Assembly (NCBI GenBank): GCA_900473805.1
Contig: UCMS01000024.1
Location: forward strand, 1 to 64,000
DNA from: Hyphomicrobiales bacterium
GTDB taxonomy: Bacteria; Pseudomonadota; Alphaproteobacteria; Rhizobiales; Rhizobiaceae
Direction: 5' to 3'
Length of the DNA: 64,000 nucleotides
The notes below the pieces were generated by a model. It was not told the origin of the DNA, did no database searches, and saw nothing but the letters and a program-made list of their open reading frames with translations. Position numbers and translations under genes: made by a program. Below are positions 1-10,209 of the stretch, piece after piece (the stretch's first letter is position 1; every line of letters begins with the position of its first letter).

Positions 1-1
1 G

Positions 2-538
2 CTGAAGACGGAGGAGGACCTGGAAGCGATCGGCTTGCCGCCGCCGTTCTGGGCCTTTGCCTGGGCGGGAGGGCAGGGGCTGGCGCGTTATGTTCTCGAT
101 CATCCCGATCTCGTCCGGGGCAAACGTGTTCTGGATTTTGCCAGCGGCTCCGGACTGGTCGCAATAGCCGCAGCGATGGCTGGCGCCAGCGAGGTGCTGG
201 CGGCTGACATCGATCCCTGGGCGCGGACAGCCGTGCGGCTCAATGCCGCGCTCAACGGCGTGGCGCTCTCCTTCACCGATGACGATCTGATTGGGCTGTC
301 GGTGGATTTCGATGTCGTCCTGGCGGGCGACGTTTTTTATGACAGCGGGTTTGCTCAGGCGCTGACATCGTGGTTCGAGACCTTGGCCAAGGCCGGTTGT
401 CAGGTGCTGGTCGGGGATCCGGGACGCAGCTACCGGCCGACCGAGCGTTTGGAGCCGCTGGCCACGTATATGGTGCCGGTAACGCGGGTGCTTGAGGACG
501 CCGAGATCAAGAAGACCACGGTCTGGCGTTTCGTCTAG
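2..538 (+). CDS. Class I SAM-dependent methyltransferase, 5' end missing
   Basis: The reading frame is open from the first bases of the window, so the start lies outside; 178 residues are visible. It shows a Rossmann-type SAM-binding motif (VLDFASGSGLVAIAAA), an acidic second motif (AADIDPWA) and LAGDVFYD, the pattern of the small PrmA-like methyltransferases annotated as nicotinamide N-methylase-like or electron-transfer-flavoprotein lysine methyltransferases. The conserved PPPFWAFAWAGGQ segment before motif I fits that group. The substrate cannot be read from sequence; methylation of a protein lysine is an inference from the family. A TTG lies at 35, but the conserved residues before it argue against a start there. 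The stop overlaps the end of the convergent next gene by 4 bases. Confidence 0.8.
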   Translation: MKTEEDLEAIGLPPPFWAFAWAGGQGLARYVLDHPDLVRGKRVLDFASGSGLVAIAAAMAGASEVLAADIDPWARTAVRLNAALNGVALSFTDDDLIGLSVDFDVVLAGDVFYDSGFAQALTSWFETLAKAGCQVLVGDPGRSYRPTERLEPLATYMVPVTRVLEDAEIKKTTVWRFV

Positions 539-897
539 CGGCCGGGCCTAATCACGCAGACGCCTGCTTCGAAGGAGCAGGCTGCGTCCTCATTTTCCGC
601 TGAAATCTCGATAATCTGCACATTGACCTCTGGTGTCCGAACGATCGGCGCGTTGCGAGGTGCGCTGCGGTCGAAGGCCAGAAAGACGCCGTTGTGCTTG
701 ATGCGCACTGCCGAGACGTTTCCGACAAAGGTGCCGACGCCGGGGACCACCGATGGCAGGCCATTTCCTCCGATGACGCTCTGTTGGTGGTGACCGTAAT
801 GCCCGTATCCTCGTGACATCTCAGCGTCAGCCGAAGCGACGGACGCTGCGAGAAGGATCGACAGTGCGGAGGTCAGGGCTAGACGAAACAGGTACAT
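535..897 (-). CDS. Small secreted protein of unknown function
   Basis: This 120-residue protein starts with a clear Sec signal peptide (about residues 1-23, cleavage likely after ASA) and has a His/Gly/Tyr-rich stretch (GYGHYGHH, residues 30-37) just after it. Two cysteines near the C-terminus (CSFEAGVC) could form a disulfide in the periplasm. I recognise no domain; the rest is a short beta-rich segment (VGNVSAVRIKHNGVFLAF). It overlaps the convergent methyltransferase gene by 4 bases. Signal peptide, composition and conventional codon use favour a real gene. The function is unknown. Confidence 0.65.
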   Translation of the reverse strand: MYLFRLALTSALSILLAASVASADAEMSRGYGHYGHHQQSVIGGNGLPSVVPGVGTFVGNVSAVRIKHNGVFLAFDRSAPRNAPIVRTPEVNVQIIEISAENEDAACSFEAGVCVIRPGR

Positions 898-1186
898 CGG
901 GTCACGCTCCGGATCATGGTTAACCAGCGGTTAACGCACCATGCCGGATAAAGTGGCTAAAGTCATCCAATGACTTGGTTTTTTCGTAGTGAAAGGAACG
1001 TCGATGCGTGATGCTAAAGTTCTATTCACGCGAATCGATTAAATTGAAATCGTCAAGCGAATGTGCTTGTCGTCTGGGGTTTCGAGGATTAAACGTCCCC
1101 CTGATGCGATGCACCACAAACGTTATGACGCATTGCAAACAATACGTCCGTATTCTCGGACCGCATCGAGACGCCGCGAGGTTTAG
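898..1186. promoter_or_regulatory. Intergenic region upstream of sdhC with a 7-bp dyad
   Basis: This 289-bp gap separates the divergent small secreted protein gene and sdhC and must carry both promoters. A perfect inverted repeat AAGTCAT-CCA-ATGACTT lies at 960-976 and is followed on the plus strand by a run of six T, so it could be an operator or a weak terminator-like hairpin. A second small dyad ATACG-TC-CGTAT lies near 1141-1152. The region is less GC-rich than the genes around it. I could not assign a convincing -35/-10 pair. A 63-codon frame at 1008-1199 looks like chance. Confidence 0.4.
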
Positions 1187-1582
1187 ATGGCGAATGTGAC
1201 AAAAAACCGGCCCCTGTCGCCGCACCTGCAAATCTACAAACCTATTCCCACCATGGTCATGTCGATCCTGCACCGCATCACCGGCGGCGCTCTTTATTTC
1301 GGCACCATCCTCGTCGCATGGTGGTTGATCGCCGCTTCGACCGGTGCTGACTATTTTGAGTGGGTGAACTGGTTCATGGGCACCATCCTCGGTCGCCTGA
1401 TCCTGTTCGGCTTCACCTGGGCGCTCATCCACCACATGCTCGGCGGTCTGCGCCATTTGATGTGGGATGTCGGCTATGGTTTTGACAAGCACTTCTCCAC
1501 AACGCTCGCGAAGGCGAACATCATCGCGTCTGTCGTCCTGACCCTTCTTGTCTGGGTCGTCGCCTACATCATCCGCACCTGA
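1187..1582 (+). CDS. sdhC: Succinate dehydrogenase cytochrome b556 subunit
   Basis: SdhC is one of the two membrane anchors of respiratory complex II; it helps bind heme b and ubiquinone in the inner membrane. The 131 residues carry the family signature [11 protein letters not shown] (8-18) and SILHRITG (26-33), three hydrophobic helices (about 30-52, 64-90, 109-130) and the HHMLGGLRH segment (82-90) that supplies the heme-ligand histidine. Length is normal. The ATG at 1187 is preceded by a GCGAGG ribosome site. It is the first gene of sdhCDAB, with 11 bases to sdhD. Confidence 0.95.
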   Translation: MANVTKNRPLSPHLQIYKPIPTMVMSILHRITGGALYFGTILVAWWLIAASTGADYFEWVNWFMGTILGRLILFGFTWALIHHMLGGLRHLMWDVGYGFDKHFSTTLAKANIIASVVLTLLVWVVAYIIRT

Positions 1583-1593
1583 GGCAATTTTCC

Positions 1594-1974
1594 ATGGATA
1601 TGCGCACACCGCTCGGTAAGGTTCGTGGCCTTGGCTCTGCCAAGGACGGGACGGAACATTTCTGGCGTCAACGAATGACCGCCGTTGCCAACATCCCGCT
1701 GATCCTTTTCTTCGTCGGCTTCCTGGTGATGTACAATGGCGCCCCATACGCCGAGGTGGTCGGCGCATTGTCGCACCCGCTGGTCGCGGTGGTTATGGGA
1801 CTGGTCGTGCTGTCGGCGCTCATCCATATGAAGCTCGGTATGCAGGTGATCATCGAGGACTATATCCACGCGGAGATCCCCAAGCTCCTGCTTCTGATGC
1901 TCAACACATTCTTTGCGATCCTGATCGGCGGTCTCTGTCTTTTCGCCATCTTGAAGATCGCTTTCGTAGGGTAA
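1594..1974 (+). CDS. sdhD: Succinate dehydrogenase membrane anchor subunit
   Basis: SdhD is the second membrane anchor of complex II. The 126-residue protein has three predicted helices (about 33-50, 60-80, 97-122). The motif [15 protein letters not shown] (78-92) contains the expected heme-ligand histidine (His78) and the Asp-Tyr pair (89-90) that in the family lies at the quinone site. It sits between sdhC and sdhA with gaps of 11 and 6 bases, so it is almost certainly co-transcribed and translationally close to sdhA. Confidence 0.94.
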   Translation: MDMRTPLGKVRGLGSAKDGTEHFWRQRMTAVANIPLILFFVGFLVMYNGAPYAEVVGALSHPLVAVVMGLVVLSALIHMKLGMQVIIEDYIHAEIPKLLLLMLNTFFAILIGGLCLFAILKIAFVG

Positions 1975-1980
1975 TTCAAC

Positions 1981-3825
1981 ATGGCAACCATTCATAACTT
2001 CGCCCAGACCGGCAAGGCCTACACCTATGTTGATCATTCCTATGACGTCGTGGTCGTCGGCGCCGGCGGCGCCGGTCTGCGGGCGACGCTCGGCATGGCC
2101 GAACAAGGCTTCAAGACGGCTTGCATTACCAAGGTCTTCCCGACCCGTTCGCACACGGTTGCGGCGCAGGGCGGTATCGCCGCTTCTCTGAACAACATGA
2201 CGCCGGACTGCTGGCAGTGGCACCTTTATGACACCGTCAAGGGTTCCGACTGGCTCGGCGACGTTGACGCAATGCAGTATCTCGCCATGGAGGCGCCGAA
2301 GGCGGTCTACGAACTCGAGCATTACGGCGTTCCCTTCTCGCGTAACGAAGAAGGCAAGATCTACCAGCGCCCGTTCGGCGGTCACATGCAGAACTACGGC
2401 GAAGGCCCGCCGGTCCAGCGCACCTGCGCTGCCGCCGACCGAACCGGCCACGCGATCCTGCACACGCTTTATGGCCAGTCGCTGCGCAACAATGCTGAAT
2501 TCTTCATCGAGTATTTCGCGCTCGACCTGATCATGTCTGACGATGGCAGCCGCTGCACCGGCGTCGTCGCTTGGAACCTCGACGACGGCACCATCCACCG
2601 CTTTACCGCCAAGATGGTCGTGCTCGCGACCGGCGGTTACGGCCGCGCCTATTTCTCGGCAACGTCTGCGCACACCTGCACCGGCGACGGCGGCGGCATG
2701 ATCGCGCGTGCCGGCCTGCCGCTGCAGGATATGGAATTCGTCCAGTTCCACCCGACCGGCATCTATGGTGCCGGCTGCCTGATCACCGAAGGTGCGCGCG
2801 GCGAAGGCGGTTATCTCGTCAACTCCGAAGGCGAGCGCTTCATGGAGCGTTATGCACCGTCGGCCAAGGACCTTGCCTCGCGTGACGTCGTCTCGCGCTG
2901 CATGACGATGGAAATCCGTGAAGGCCGTGGCGTTGGCAAGAACAAGGACCACATCTTCCTGCATCTGGATCACCTCGATCCCGCCGTTCTGCACGAACGC
3001 CTGCCGGGCATCTCGGAATCGGCGAAGATCTTTGCCGGTGTCGACGTCACCCGCGAGCCGATCCCGGTTCTGCCGACCGTTCACTACAACATGGGCGGCA
3101 TTCCGACGAACTACTGGGGCGAAGTGCTGAATGCCGATTCCAGCAACCCGGAACGCATCATCCCCGGTCTGATGGCCGTCGGCGAAGCCGGTTGCGCATC
3201 GGTTCACGGTGCCAACCGTCTCGGCTCCAACTCGCTGATCGACCTTGTGGTCTTCGGTCGCGCCGCTGCGATCCGGGCTGCCGAGGTCATCAACAAGGCC
3301 GAGCCGATCCCGCATCTGAATGTTGCTGCCTGCGACAAGATCATGGATCGCTTCGACAAGACGCGTCACGCCTCGGGCCAGACGCCGACTGCCGTGCTGC
3401 GCGACAAGATGCAGCGTGCCATGCAGGAAGACGCGGCCGTCTTCCGCACGCAGGAATCGCTTGAAAGCGGCTGCAAGCGTCTATCGGCCATCTGGAAGGA
3501 ACTGCCCGACATCAAGGTCACCGACCGCTCAATGATCTGGAATTCCGATCTGGTCGAGACGCTCGAACTGCACAACCTGATGGCCAATGCGATCACCACC
3601 GTCTACGGCGCCGAGGCCCGCAAGGAAAGCCGCGGCTCGCATGCCCGCGAAGACTACACGTCCGGCCCGTTTGCCGGACGCGACGACGAGAACTGGCGCA
3701 AGCATACGCTGGCCTGGGTTTCTGAAGCGGGTGACGTCAAGCTCGACTACCGTCCTGTTCATACCGAGCTCATCGCCGAAGGCATCGATCCCTACAAGAT
3801 CGCGCCGAAGGCTCGCGTGTACTGA
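1981..3825 (+). CDS. sdhA: Succinate dehydrogenase flavoprotein subunit
   Basis: SdhA oxidises succinate to fumarate and passes electrons to SdhB; it lies on the cytoplasmic face of the inner membrane. The 614-residue length is typical. The N-terminal dinucleotide-binding motif GAGGAG is at about 27-32 and the SHTVAAQGG motif (57-65) includes His58, the expected site of covalent FAD attachment. The substrate-site elements QFHPTG and [10 protein letters not shown] are also present. Third gene of sdhCDAB, 15 bases before sdhB. No sdhE-like FAD assembly gene is seen next to it. Confidence 0.97.
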   Translation: MATIHNFAQTGKAYTYVDHSYDVVVVGAGGAGLRATLGMAEQGFKTACITKVFPTRSHTVAAQGGIAASLNNMTPDCWQWHLYDTVKGSDWLGDVDAMQYLAMEAPKAVYELEHYGVPFSRNEEGKIYQRPFGGHMQNYGEGPPVQRTCAAADRTGHAILHTLYGQSLRNNAEFFIEYFALDLIMSDDGSRCTGVVAWNLDDGTIHRFTAKMVVLATGGYGRAYFSATSAHTCTGDGGGMIARAGLPLQDMEFVQFHPTGIYGAGCLITEGARGEGGYLVNSEGERFMERYAPSAKDLASRDVVSRCMTMEIREGRGVGKNKDHIFLHLDHLDPAVLHERLPGISESAKIFAGVDVTREPIPVLPTVHYNMGGIPTNYWGEVLNADSSNPERIIPGLMAVGEAGCASVHGANRLGSNSLIDLVVFGRAAAIRAAEVINKAEPIPHLNVAACDKIMDRFDKTRHASGQTPTAVLRDKMQRAMQEDAAVFRTQESLESGCKRLSAIWKELPDIKVTDRSMIWNSDLVETLELHNLMANAITTVYGAEARKESRGSHAREDYTSGPFAGRDDENWRKHTLAWVSEAGDVKLDYRPVHTELIAEGIDPYKIAPKARVY

Positions 3826-3840
3826 TTTGAGGAACTCATC

Positions 3841-4620
3841 ATGGTAGAACTTGCTCTCCCCAAGAATTCCCAGATCACCGAAGGCAAGGTCTGGCCGAAG
3901 CCGGCCGGCGCCAAGAACGTCCGGGAGTACCGGATCTATCGCTGGAATCCGGATGACGGCGCCAATCCGCGCATCGACACCTATTACATCGATGTCGACG
4001 ACTGCGGCCCGATGGTTCTCGATGGCCTTCTCTACATCAAGAACAACATCGATCCTACGCTGACGCTGCGCCGCTCCTGCCGTGAAGGTATTTGCGGCTC
4101 CTGCGCGATGAATATCGATGGGACCAACACGCTGGCCTGCACGAAGGGCATGGACGATATCACGGGGACGGTGAAGGTCTATCCGCTGCCGCATATGCCT
4201 GTGGTGAAGGATCTCGTGCCCGATCTCAGCAACTTCTATGCTCAGCACCGGTCGATCGAGCCATGGCTCAAGACGGTTTCGCCGACGCCGGCGAAGGAGT
4301 GGAAACAGAGCCATGAAGACCGTCAGAAGCTCGACGGTCTCTATGAGTGCATTCTCTGTGCCTGCTGCTCGACCTCCTGTCCGAGCTATTGGTGGAACGG
4401 CGACCGTTATCTCGGTCCGGCCGTCCTCCTGCAGGCGTATCGCTGGCTAATCGACAGCCGCGATGAAGCAACCGGCGAACGCCTGGACAACCTCGAGGAT
4501 CCGTTCCGGCTCTATCGCTGCCACACGATCATGAACTGCGCACAGGCTTGCCCGAAGGGACTGAACCCGGCCAAGGCAATCGCCGAAATCAAGAAGATGA
4601 TGGTCGAGCGTCGTAGCTGA
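3841..4620 (+). CDS. sdhB: Succinate dehydrogenase iron-sulfur subunit
   Basis: SdhB carries electrons from the flavin of SdhA to quinone through three iron-sulfur clusters. All ligands are visible in the 259-residue sequence: Cys80, 85, 88 and 100 for the [2Fe-2S] cluster; Cys170, 173, 176 and 237 for [4Fe-4S]; Cys180, 227 and 233 for [3Fe-4S], by analogy with the E. coli protein. It ends the sdhCDAB operon, and a good rho-independent terminator follows 20 bases after the stop. Confidence 0.97.
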   Translation: MVELALPKNSQITEGKVWPKPAGAKNVREYRIYRWNPDDGANPRIDTYYIDVDDCGPMVLDGLLYIKNNIDPTLTLRRSCREGICGSCAMNIDGTNTLACTKGMDDITGTVKVYPLPHMPVVKDLVPDLSNFYAQHRSIEPWLKTVSPTPAKEWKQSHEDRQKLDGLYECILCACCSTSCPSYWWNGDRYLGPAVLLQAYRWLIDSRDEATGERLDNLEDPFRLYRCHTIMNCAQACPKGLNPAKAIAEIKKMMVERRS

Positions 4621-4640
4621 TCGTCAATCACGACATTGCG

Positions 4641-4670
4641 AGGCCGCTCGAGACCTGTTTCGGGCGGCCT
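4641..4670 (+). terminator. Terminator of the sdh operon
   Basis: An 11-bp stem (AGGCCGCTCGA with TCGGGCGGCCT, one G-T pair) closes an 8-base loop just after the sdhB stop. The following TTACTTTGTC is only a modest T tract. Position and stem strength support a terminator. Confidence 0.65.
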
Positions 4671-4717
4671 TACTTTGTCCGTATAGTGCCGGCTATAGAT
4701 CGCGCGCGATATGGAAC

Positions 4718-4746
4718 TTGATTAACCATCTTCGCGTATCATATTT
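4718..4746 (+). promoter_or_regulatory. Candidate sigma-70 promoter for the Omp19-like gene
   Basis: TTGATT (4718-4723) and ATATTT (4741-4746) are spaced by 17 bases in an AT-rich patch 53 bases before the lipoprotein start, after the sdh terminator. This is a motif match only. Confidence 0.45.
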
Positions 4747-4798
4747 CTAACCCAGTTGTACGGCAGGTTGCGGCGTAGGTCGCAAAAGCGGGAGCATA

Positions 4799-5326
4799 AT
4801 GATGAAATTGAGCCATGCGGTCACCGGCGCAGCCATTCTTCTGGCGCTGGCAGGTTGTCAGAGAACCTCCTATAGCGACATGAATTCGGCCAACAGCGCC
4901 TTGCCGCCGCTTCAGGCCCAGCCGGTCCCCTCCGTTCAGTCCGGTCAGCTTCCTCCGCCCGGTACCACCGATCCGTCGCAGTTCCCGGCCGCGCCTGCCA
5001 ATACCGCAGCGGCGGTTGGAACGGGTGCTGCGCCCGGGACGGCTCTCGACGTCACCAAGGAATCCATGGTCGGCAACTGGCGGGTTCAGAGCGCCGGCGC
5101 GAGCTGCGACATGTTCCTCACACTCACCAATCTCGGCAGTGGCTCGCGCGGCGGTACACGCGGCTGTGCCGGCGAACTGACCGCGATGGGATCCTGGGAA
5201 GTGGCTGGCAAACAGGTCGTGCTTAAAGACCGCAACGGCAATGTCATCGGCAGCCTCTACAAGACCGCTGATGCCCGATTCGACGGTACCACCAGCTCCG
5301 GTCAACCGGTCAGCCTGAGCCGCTAA
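4799..5326 (+). CDS. omp19: Omp19-like outer-membrane lipoprotein, protease-inhibitor fold
   Basis: This 175-residue protein begins with a lipoprotein signal whose lipobox LAGC ends at Cys20, followed by a Pro/Ala/Gln-rich linker (about 35-85) and a C-terminal domain ending [15 protein letters not shown]. The order and the ending match Brucella Omp19 and the AprI/Inh metalloprotease-inhibitor family, which form a small beta barrel. Two cysteines in the domain (SCDMF and RGCAGEL) could make the expected disulfide. Omp19 inhibits host and bacterial proteases in Brucella; a role here in guarding the envelope from proteases is inference. It stands alone between the sdh terminator and zapE. Confidence 0.8.
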   Translation: MMKLSHAVTGAAILLALAGCQRTSYSDMNSANSALPPLQAQPVPSVQSGQLPPPGTTDPSQFPAAPANTAAAVGTGAAPGTALDVTKESMVGNWRVQSAGASCDMFLTLTNLGSGSRGGTRGCAGELTAMGSWEVAGKQVVLKDRNGNVIGSLYKTADARFDGTTSSGQPVSLSR

Positions 5327-5377
5327 ACCCATCCTTTATCCCGCGGCGGCCACGCGGCCGTTGCTGAGGCGTATCCC

Positions 5378-6541
5378 ATGCGGCCCATTCCTGATTATGC
5401 GCTCAGCGTCGTCGAACAGTTGCGTTCGATGACGGAGGCAGGCACCCTGCAACCGGATGCTGCCCAGATGCAGGTTGCGGCCAAACTCGACCGCATTCTG
5501 ACGGAACTCAAGGCGCGCAAGCCTGCGGCCAAGACCAGTGCCCTGGGCTGGATGTTTGCCCAGCGCCGCAAGCCGCAGACGCCGATCATGGGTCTTTATG
5601 TCCATGGCAGTGTCGGTCGCGGCAAAACCATGCTGATGGACCTGTTCTTCAGGCTCGCTCCGATCGAAAAGAAGCGCCGTGCGCATTTCCACGAGTTCAT
5701 GGCGGACGTTCATGCCCGAATACATGCCCATCGGCAGAAGCTGAAGGCCGGGGAGACGAAGCAGGCGGATCCCGTGCCCCCCGTCGCGGCAGCATTGCGC
5801 GAAGAGGCGCAGCTTCTGTGTTTCGACGAGTTCACCGTGACAGACATCGCCGATGCGATGATCCTGGCGCGGCTGTTCACCGAGCTTTTCGCACGGGGCT
5901 GCATCCTGGTCGCAACCTCCAATGTGGAGCCGGGCAATCTTTATCGCGATGGTCTCAACCGAGGGCTCTTTCTGCCCTTCATCGATCTCCTGCAGCGATA
6001 TGTGGAGGTTTCTTCTCTGGATTCGCCAACAGACTACAGACTTGAAAAGATGGAAAGTCTGCCGGTCTATGTCGCGCCGCTCTCTCCTCAGTCTGCGTCG
6101 ATGATGGATCGGGCCTGGACCCGCCTGACTGGAGGGCAGCCAGAGGTCCCCGTGACGATCGAGATGAAGGGGCGGGAGGTCGAGATCCCGAGAGCATGCG
6201 GCCGGCAAGCTCGCTTCACCTTTGAGGAGCTCTGCGCGAAGCCGCTTGGGGCATCGGATTATCTCGCCATCGCGCAGCGTTTCGACGTCGTCTTCGTCGA
6301 AAACATACCCCCTCTTGGGCCGGAGAAGCGAAACGAGACCAAGCGTTTCATCATTCTGATCGACGCGCTCTACGATGCGCGGGTGCGCCTGTTTGCCTCG
6401 GCCGTTGCGATGCCGGAGGCCTTGCTGACCGAAAAAAAGGGCACGGAAGGGTTCGAGTTTGATCGCACTGTGTCCCGTCTGTTCGAGATGCGCAGCGCCG
6501 ATTATCTCGCCGACCATGAGCGGCTACGGAACAAATCATGA
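5378..6541 (+). CDS. zapE: Cell division protein ZapE, AFG1-like ATPase
   Basis: ZapE is an AAA+-related ATPase of the AFG1 family that acts on FtsZ rings in E. coli and on mitochondrial protein quality control in eukaryotes. The 387-residue length is normal. The Walker A loop GSVGRGKT is at 77-84 and the Walker B segment LLCFDEF at about 146-152; the conserved VATSNVEPGNLYRDGLNR block follows. The ATG at 5378 has a GAGGCG ribosome site. A strong terminator directly follows the stop, so zapE is probably not co-transcribed with mdh. In related genomes zapE also lies between the sdh and mdh loci (established knowledge, from memory). Confidence 0.9.
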   Translation: MRPIPDYALSVVEQLRSMTEAGTLQPDAAQMQVAAKLDRILTELKARKPAAKTSALGWMFAQRRKPQTPIMGLYVHGSVGRGKTMLMDLFFRLAPIEKKRRAHFHEFMADVHARIHAHRQKLKAGETKQADPVPPVAAALREEAQLLCFDEFTVTDIADAMILARLFTELFARGCILVATSNVEPGNLYRDGLNRGLFLPFIDLLQRYVEVSSLDSPTDYRLEKMESLPVYVAPLSPQSASMMDRAWTRLTGGQPEVPVTIEMKGREVEIPRACGRQARFTFEELCAKPLGASDYLAIAQRFDVVFVENIPPLGPEKRNETKRFIILIDALYDARVRLFASAVAMPEALLTEKKGTEGFEFDRTVSRLFEMRSADYLADHERLRNKS

Positions 6542-6559
6542 CGATCGCATGACGGAAAT

Positions 6560-6582
6560 TCTTACGTTTACGTAAGATTTTT
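6560..6582 (+). terminator. Terminator after zapE
   Basis: A perfect palindrome TCTTACGT-TT-ACGTAAGA (6560-6577) is followed by five T. It lies 18 bases after the zapE stop. Confidence 0.8.
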
Positions 6583-6652
6583 ATGTTCTAACCGATTGAA
6601 ATCCATACACCGAAAATTATCGATTGCGATTCTATCAGGTTGGGTCTATGCG

Positions 6653-6672
6653 GTCTGTCCACAAGGACAGGC
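6653..6672 (+). other. Hairpin in the mdh leader
   Basis: GTCTGTCC-ACAA-GGACAGGC forms an 8-bp stem with one G-T pair and a four-base loop about 49 bases before the mdh start. With no T tract it is unlikely to be a simple terminator; it could affect stability or translation of the mdh-suc transcript. No known riboswitch class is recognised. Confidence 0.4.
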
Positions 6673-6675
6673 TAA

Positions 6676-7683
<1,008 letters not shown>

Positions 7684-7714
7684 TCGCCCTTCGGCCCAGA
7701 ACAGGGACACGACT

Positions 7715-8908
<1,194 letters not shown>

Positions 8909-8909
8909 C

Positions 8910-9128
8910 ATGAATACGAGAGCCGTCGTCGCAGTTGCGGTGCTGGCTCTCATTGCCTGCTGGTTTTGGTGGCAGGAAGAGGAAAAGTGGTGTGATGGGT
9001 TCTATGAGGATGCATCACCGGCAGCGTTCACATTGTGTGTGCCGCTTTACCCCTTCGCCGCTGTCGGCATCGTCATAATTTGCTGCGTCGCCATTCTATG
9101 GATGAAACGACGCAAGAGCTCACGATAG
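8910..9128 (+). CDS. Small two-helix membrane protein between sucC and sucD, unknown
   Basis: This 72-codon frame begins one base after the sucC stop and ends 16 bases before sucD. It encodes a hydrophobic segment (5-21), a short acidic loop (EEEKW...EDAS, 23-36), a second hydrophobic segment (48-65) and a basic end (KRRKSSR), a plausible hairpin membrane protein with the basic tail in the cytoplasm. Five cysteines (17, 28, 43, 58, 59) are unusual for its size. I recognise no family. There is no clear ribosome site, so it would depend on translational coupling to sucC. Its AT content is a little higher than that of the flanking suc genes. It may be a recent or lineage-specific insertion, or a non-functional frame. 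Confidence 0.5.
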   Translation: MNTRAVVAVAVLALIACWFWWQEEEKWCDGFYEDASPAAFTLCVPLYPFAAVGIVIICCVAILWMKRRKSSR

Positions 9129-9144
9129 AGATCGGGATCAACGC

Positions 9145-10047
9145 ATGTCCATTCTCGTGAATAAAAACACCAAGGTCCTCGTTCAGGGCCTGACCGGCAA
9201 GACCGGCACCTTCCACACCGAACAGGCGCTTGCCTACTACGGCACGCAGATGGTCGGCGGCATCCATCCGAAGAAGGGCGGCGAAAACTGGACCGGCTCC
9301 AAGGGTGAAACCCTGCCGATCTTCGCGACCGTTGCCGAAGCCAAGGAAAAGACCGGTGCAGATGCATCCGTGATCTACGTTCCGCCGGCAGGTGCAGCCG
9401 ACGCCATCATCGAGGCGATCGACGCGGAGATCCCCTTCATCACCTGCATCACCGAGGGTATCCCGGTCATGGACATGGTGCGGGTCAAGGCCAAGCTCGA
9501 CAAGTCGAAGTCGCGCCTGCTGGGCCCCAACTGCCCGGGTATCCTGACGCCTGAAGAATGCAAGATCGGCATCATGCCGGGCTCGATCTTCCGCAAGGGT
9601 TCGGTCGGTATCGTCTCGCGCTCGGGAACATTGACCTATGAAGCGGTGTTCCAGACTTCGAACGAAGGTCTCGGGCAGACGACCGCCGTGGGTATCGGTG
9701 GCGACCCGGTCAAGGGTACCGAATTCATCGACGTGCTCGAGATGTTCCTGGCCGACCCGGCTACAACCTCGATCATCATGATCGGCGAAATCGGCGGCTC
9801 GGCTGAAGAAGATGCAGCCCAGTTCCTGATCGACGAAGCCAAGAAGGGCCGCAAGAAGCCGATGGCCGGCTTCATCGCCGGTCGTACCGCTCCGAAGGGC
9901 CGCACCATGGGCCATGCCGGCGCTGTCGTCTCCGGCGGCAAGGGCGATGCGGAATCGAAGATCGCTGCCATGGAAGCCGCCGGCATCAAGGTTTCGCCTT
10001 CGCCGGCACGTCTGGGCAAGACCCTGGTCGAAGTCCTCAAGGGCTGA
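9145..10047 (+). CDS. sucD: Succinyl-CoA synthetase alpha subunit
   Basis: SucD carries the CoA-binding and phospho-histidine functions of succinyl-CoA synthetase. The 300-residue length is standard. The CoA-binding N-terminus ([18 protein letters not shown]), the nucleotide-loop region ([12 protein letters not shown]) and the phosphorylated histidine of [16 protein letters not shown] (about His257) are all present. It belongs to the mdh-suc block but is separated from sucC by 236 bases that hold the small membrane ORF, an unusual spacing for subunits that are normally nearly adjacent. A long hairpin follows it. Confidence 0.97.
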   Translation: MSILVNKNTKVLVQGLTGKTGTFHTEQALAYYGTQMVGGIHPKKGGENWTGSKGETLPIFATVAEAKEKTGADASVIYVPPAGAADAIIEAIDAEIPFITCITEGIPVMDMVRVKAKLDKSKSRLLGPNCPGILTPEECKIGIMPGSIFRKGSVGIVSRSGTLTYEAVFQTSNEGLGQTTAVGIGGDPVKGTEFIDVLEMFLADPATTSIIMIGEIGGSAEEDAAQFLIDEAKKGRKKPMAGFIAGRTAPKGRTMGHAGAVVSGGKGDAESKIAAMEAAGIKVSPSPARLGKTLVEVLKG

Positions 10048-10065
10048 GACCTGACCAAAATCAAG

Positions 10066-10101
10066 CCAGGCGAAGGGTTGATGGATCAATCCTACGCCTG
10101 G
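10066..10101 (+). other. Long hairpin between sucD and sucA
   Basis: CCAGGCG (10066-10072) pairs with CGCCTGG (10095-10101), and inside it GGGTTGAT pairs with ATCAATCC around a GG loop, giving a nearly continuous 15-bp stem. The following GATTTCG is a poor T tract. It could act as a partial terminator, processing site or stability element between mdh-sucCD and sucAB. A second small stem GGCCGG-GCAT-CCGGCC lies at 10150-10165. Confidence 0.55.
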
Positions 10102-10209
10102 ATTTCGCATCTATAAGGCGATTCGCATTCGACGCGATCGTGAGCGGCAGGCCGGGCATCCGGCCATCAATTCTAGTCGGGAGGCGGGCCGAAGCGCTCG
10201 CGAAACACC

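Noticed and set aside
1044-1056. FNR-like TTGA...TCAA upstream of sdhC
   Set aside because: The total length is 13 bases; the consensus needs 14, so the half-sites are one base too close.
1008-1199. 63-codon plus-strand frame before sdhC
   Set aside because: It overlaps the sdhC start, has no ribosome site and its translation looks random.
1564-3369. 601-codon minus-strand frame opposite sdhD and sdhA
   Set aside because: Antisense shadow of strongly conserved genes with no domain or ribosome site; similar shadows occur opposite sucA, sucC, lpd, fdsA and atpA.
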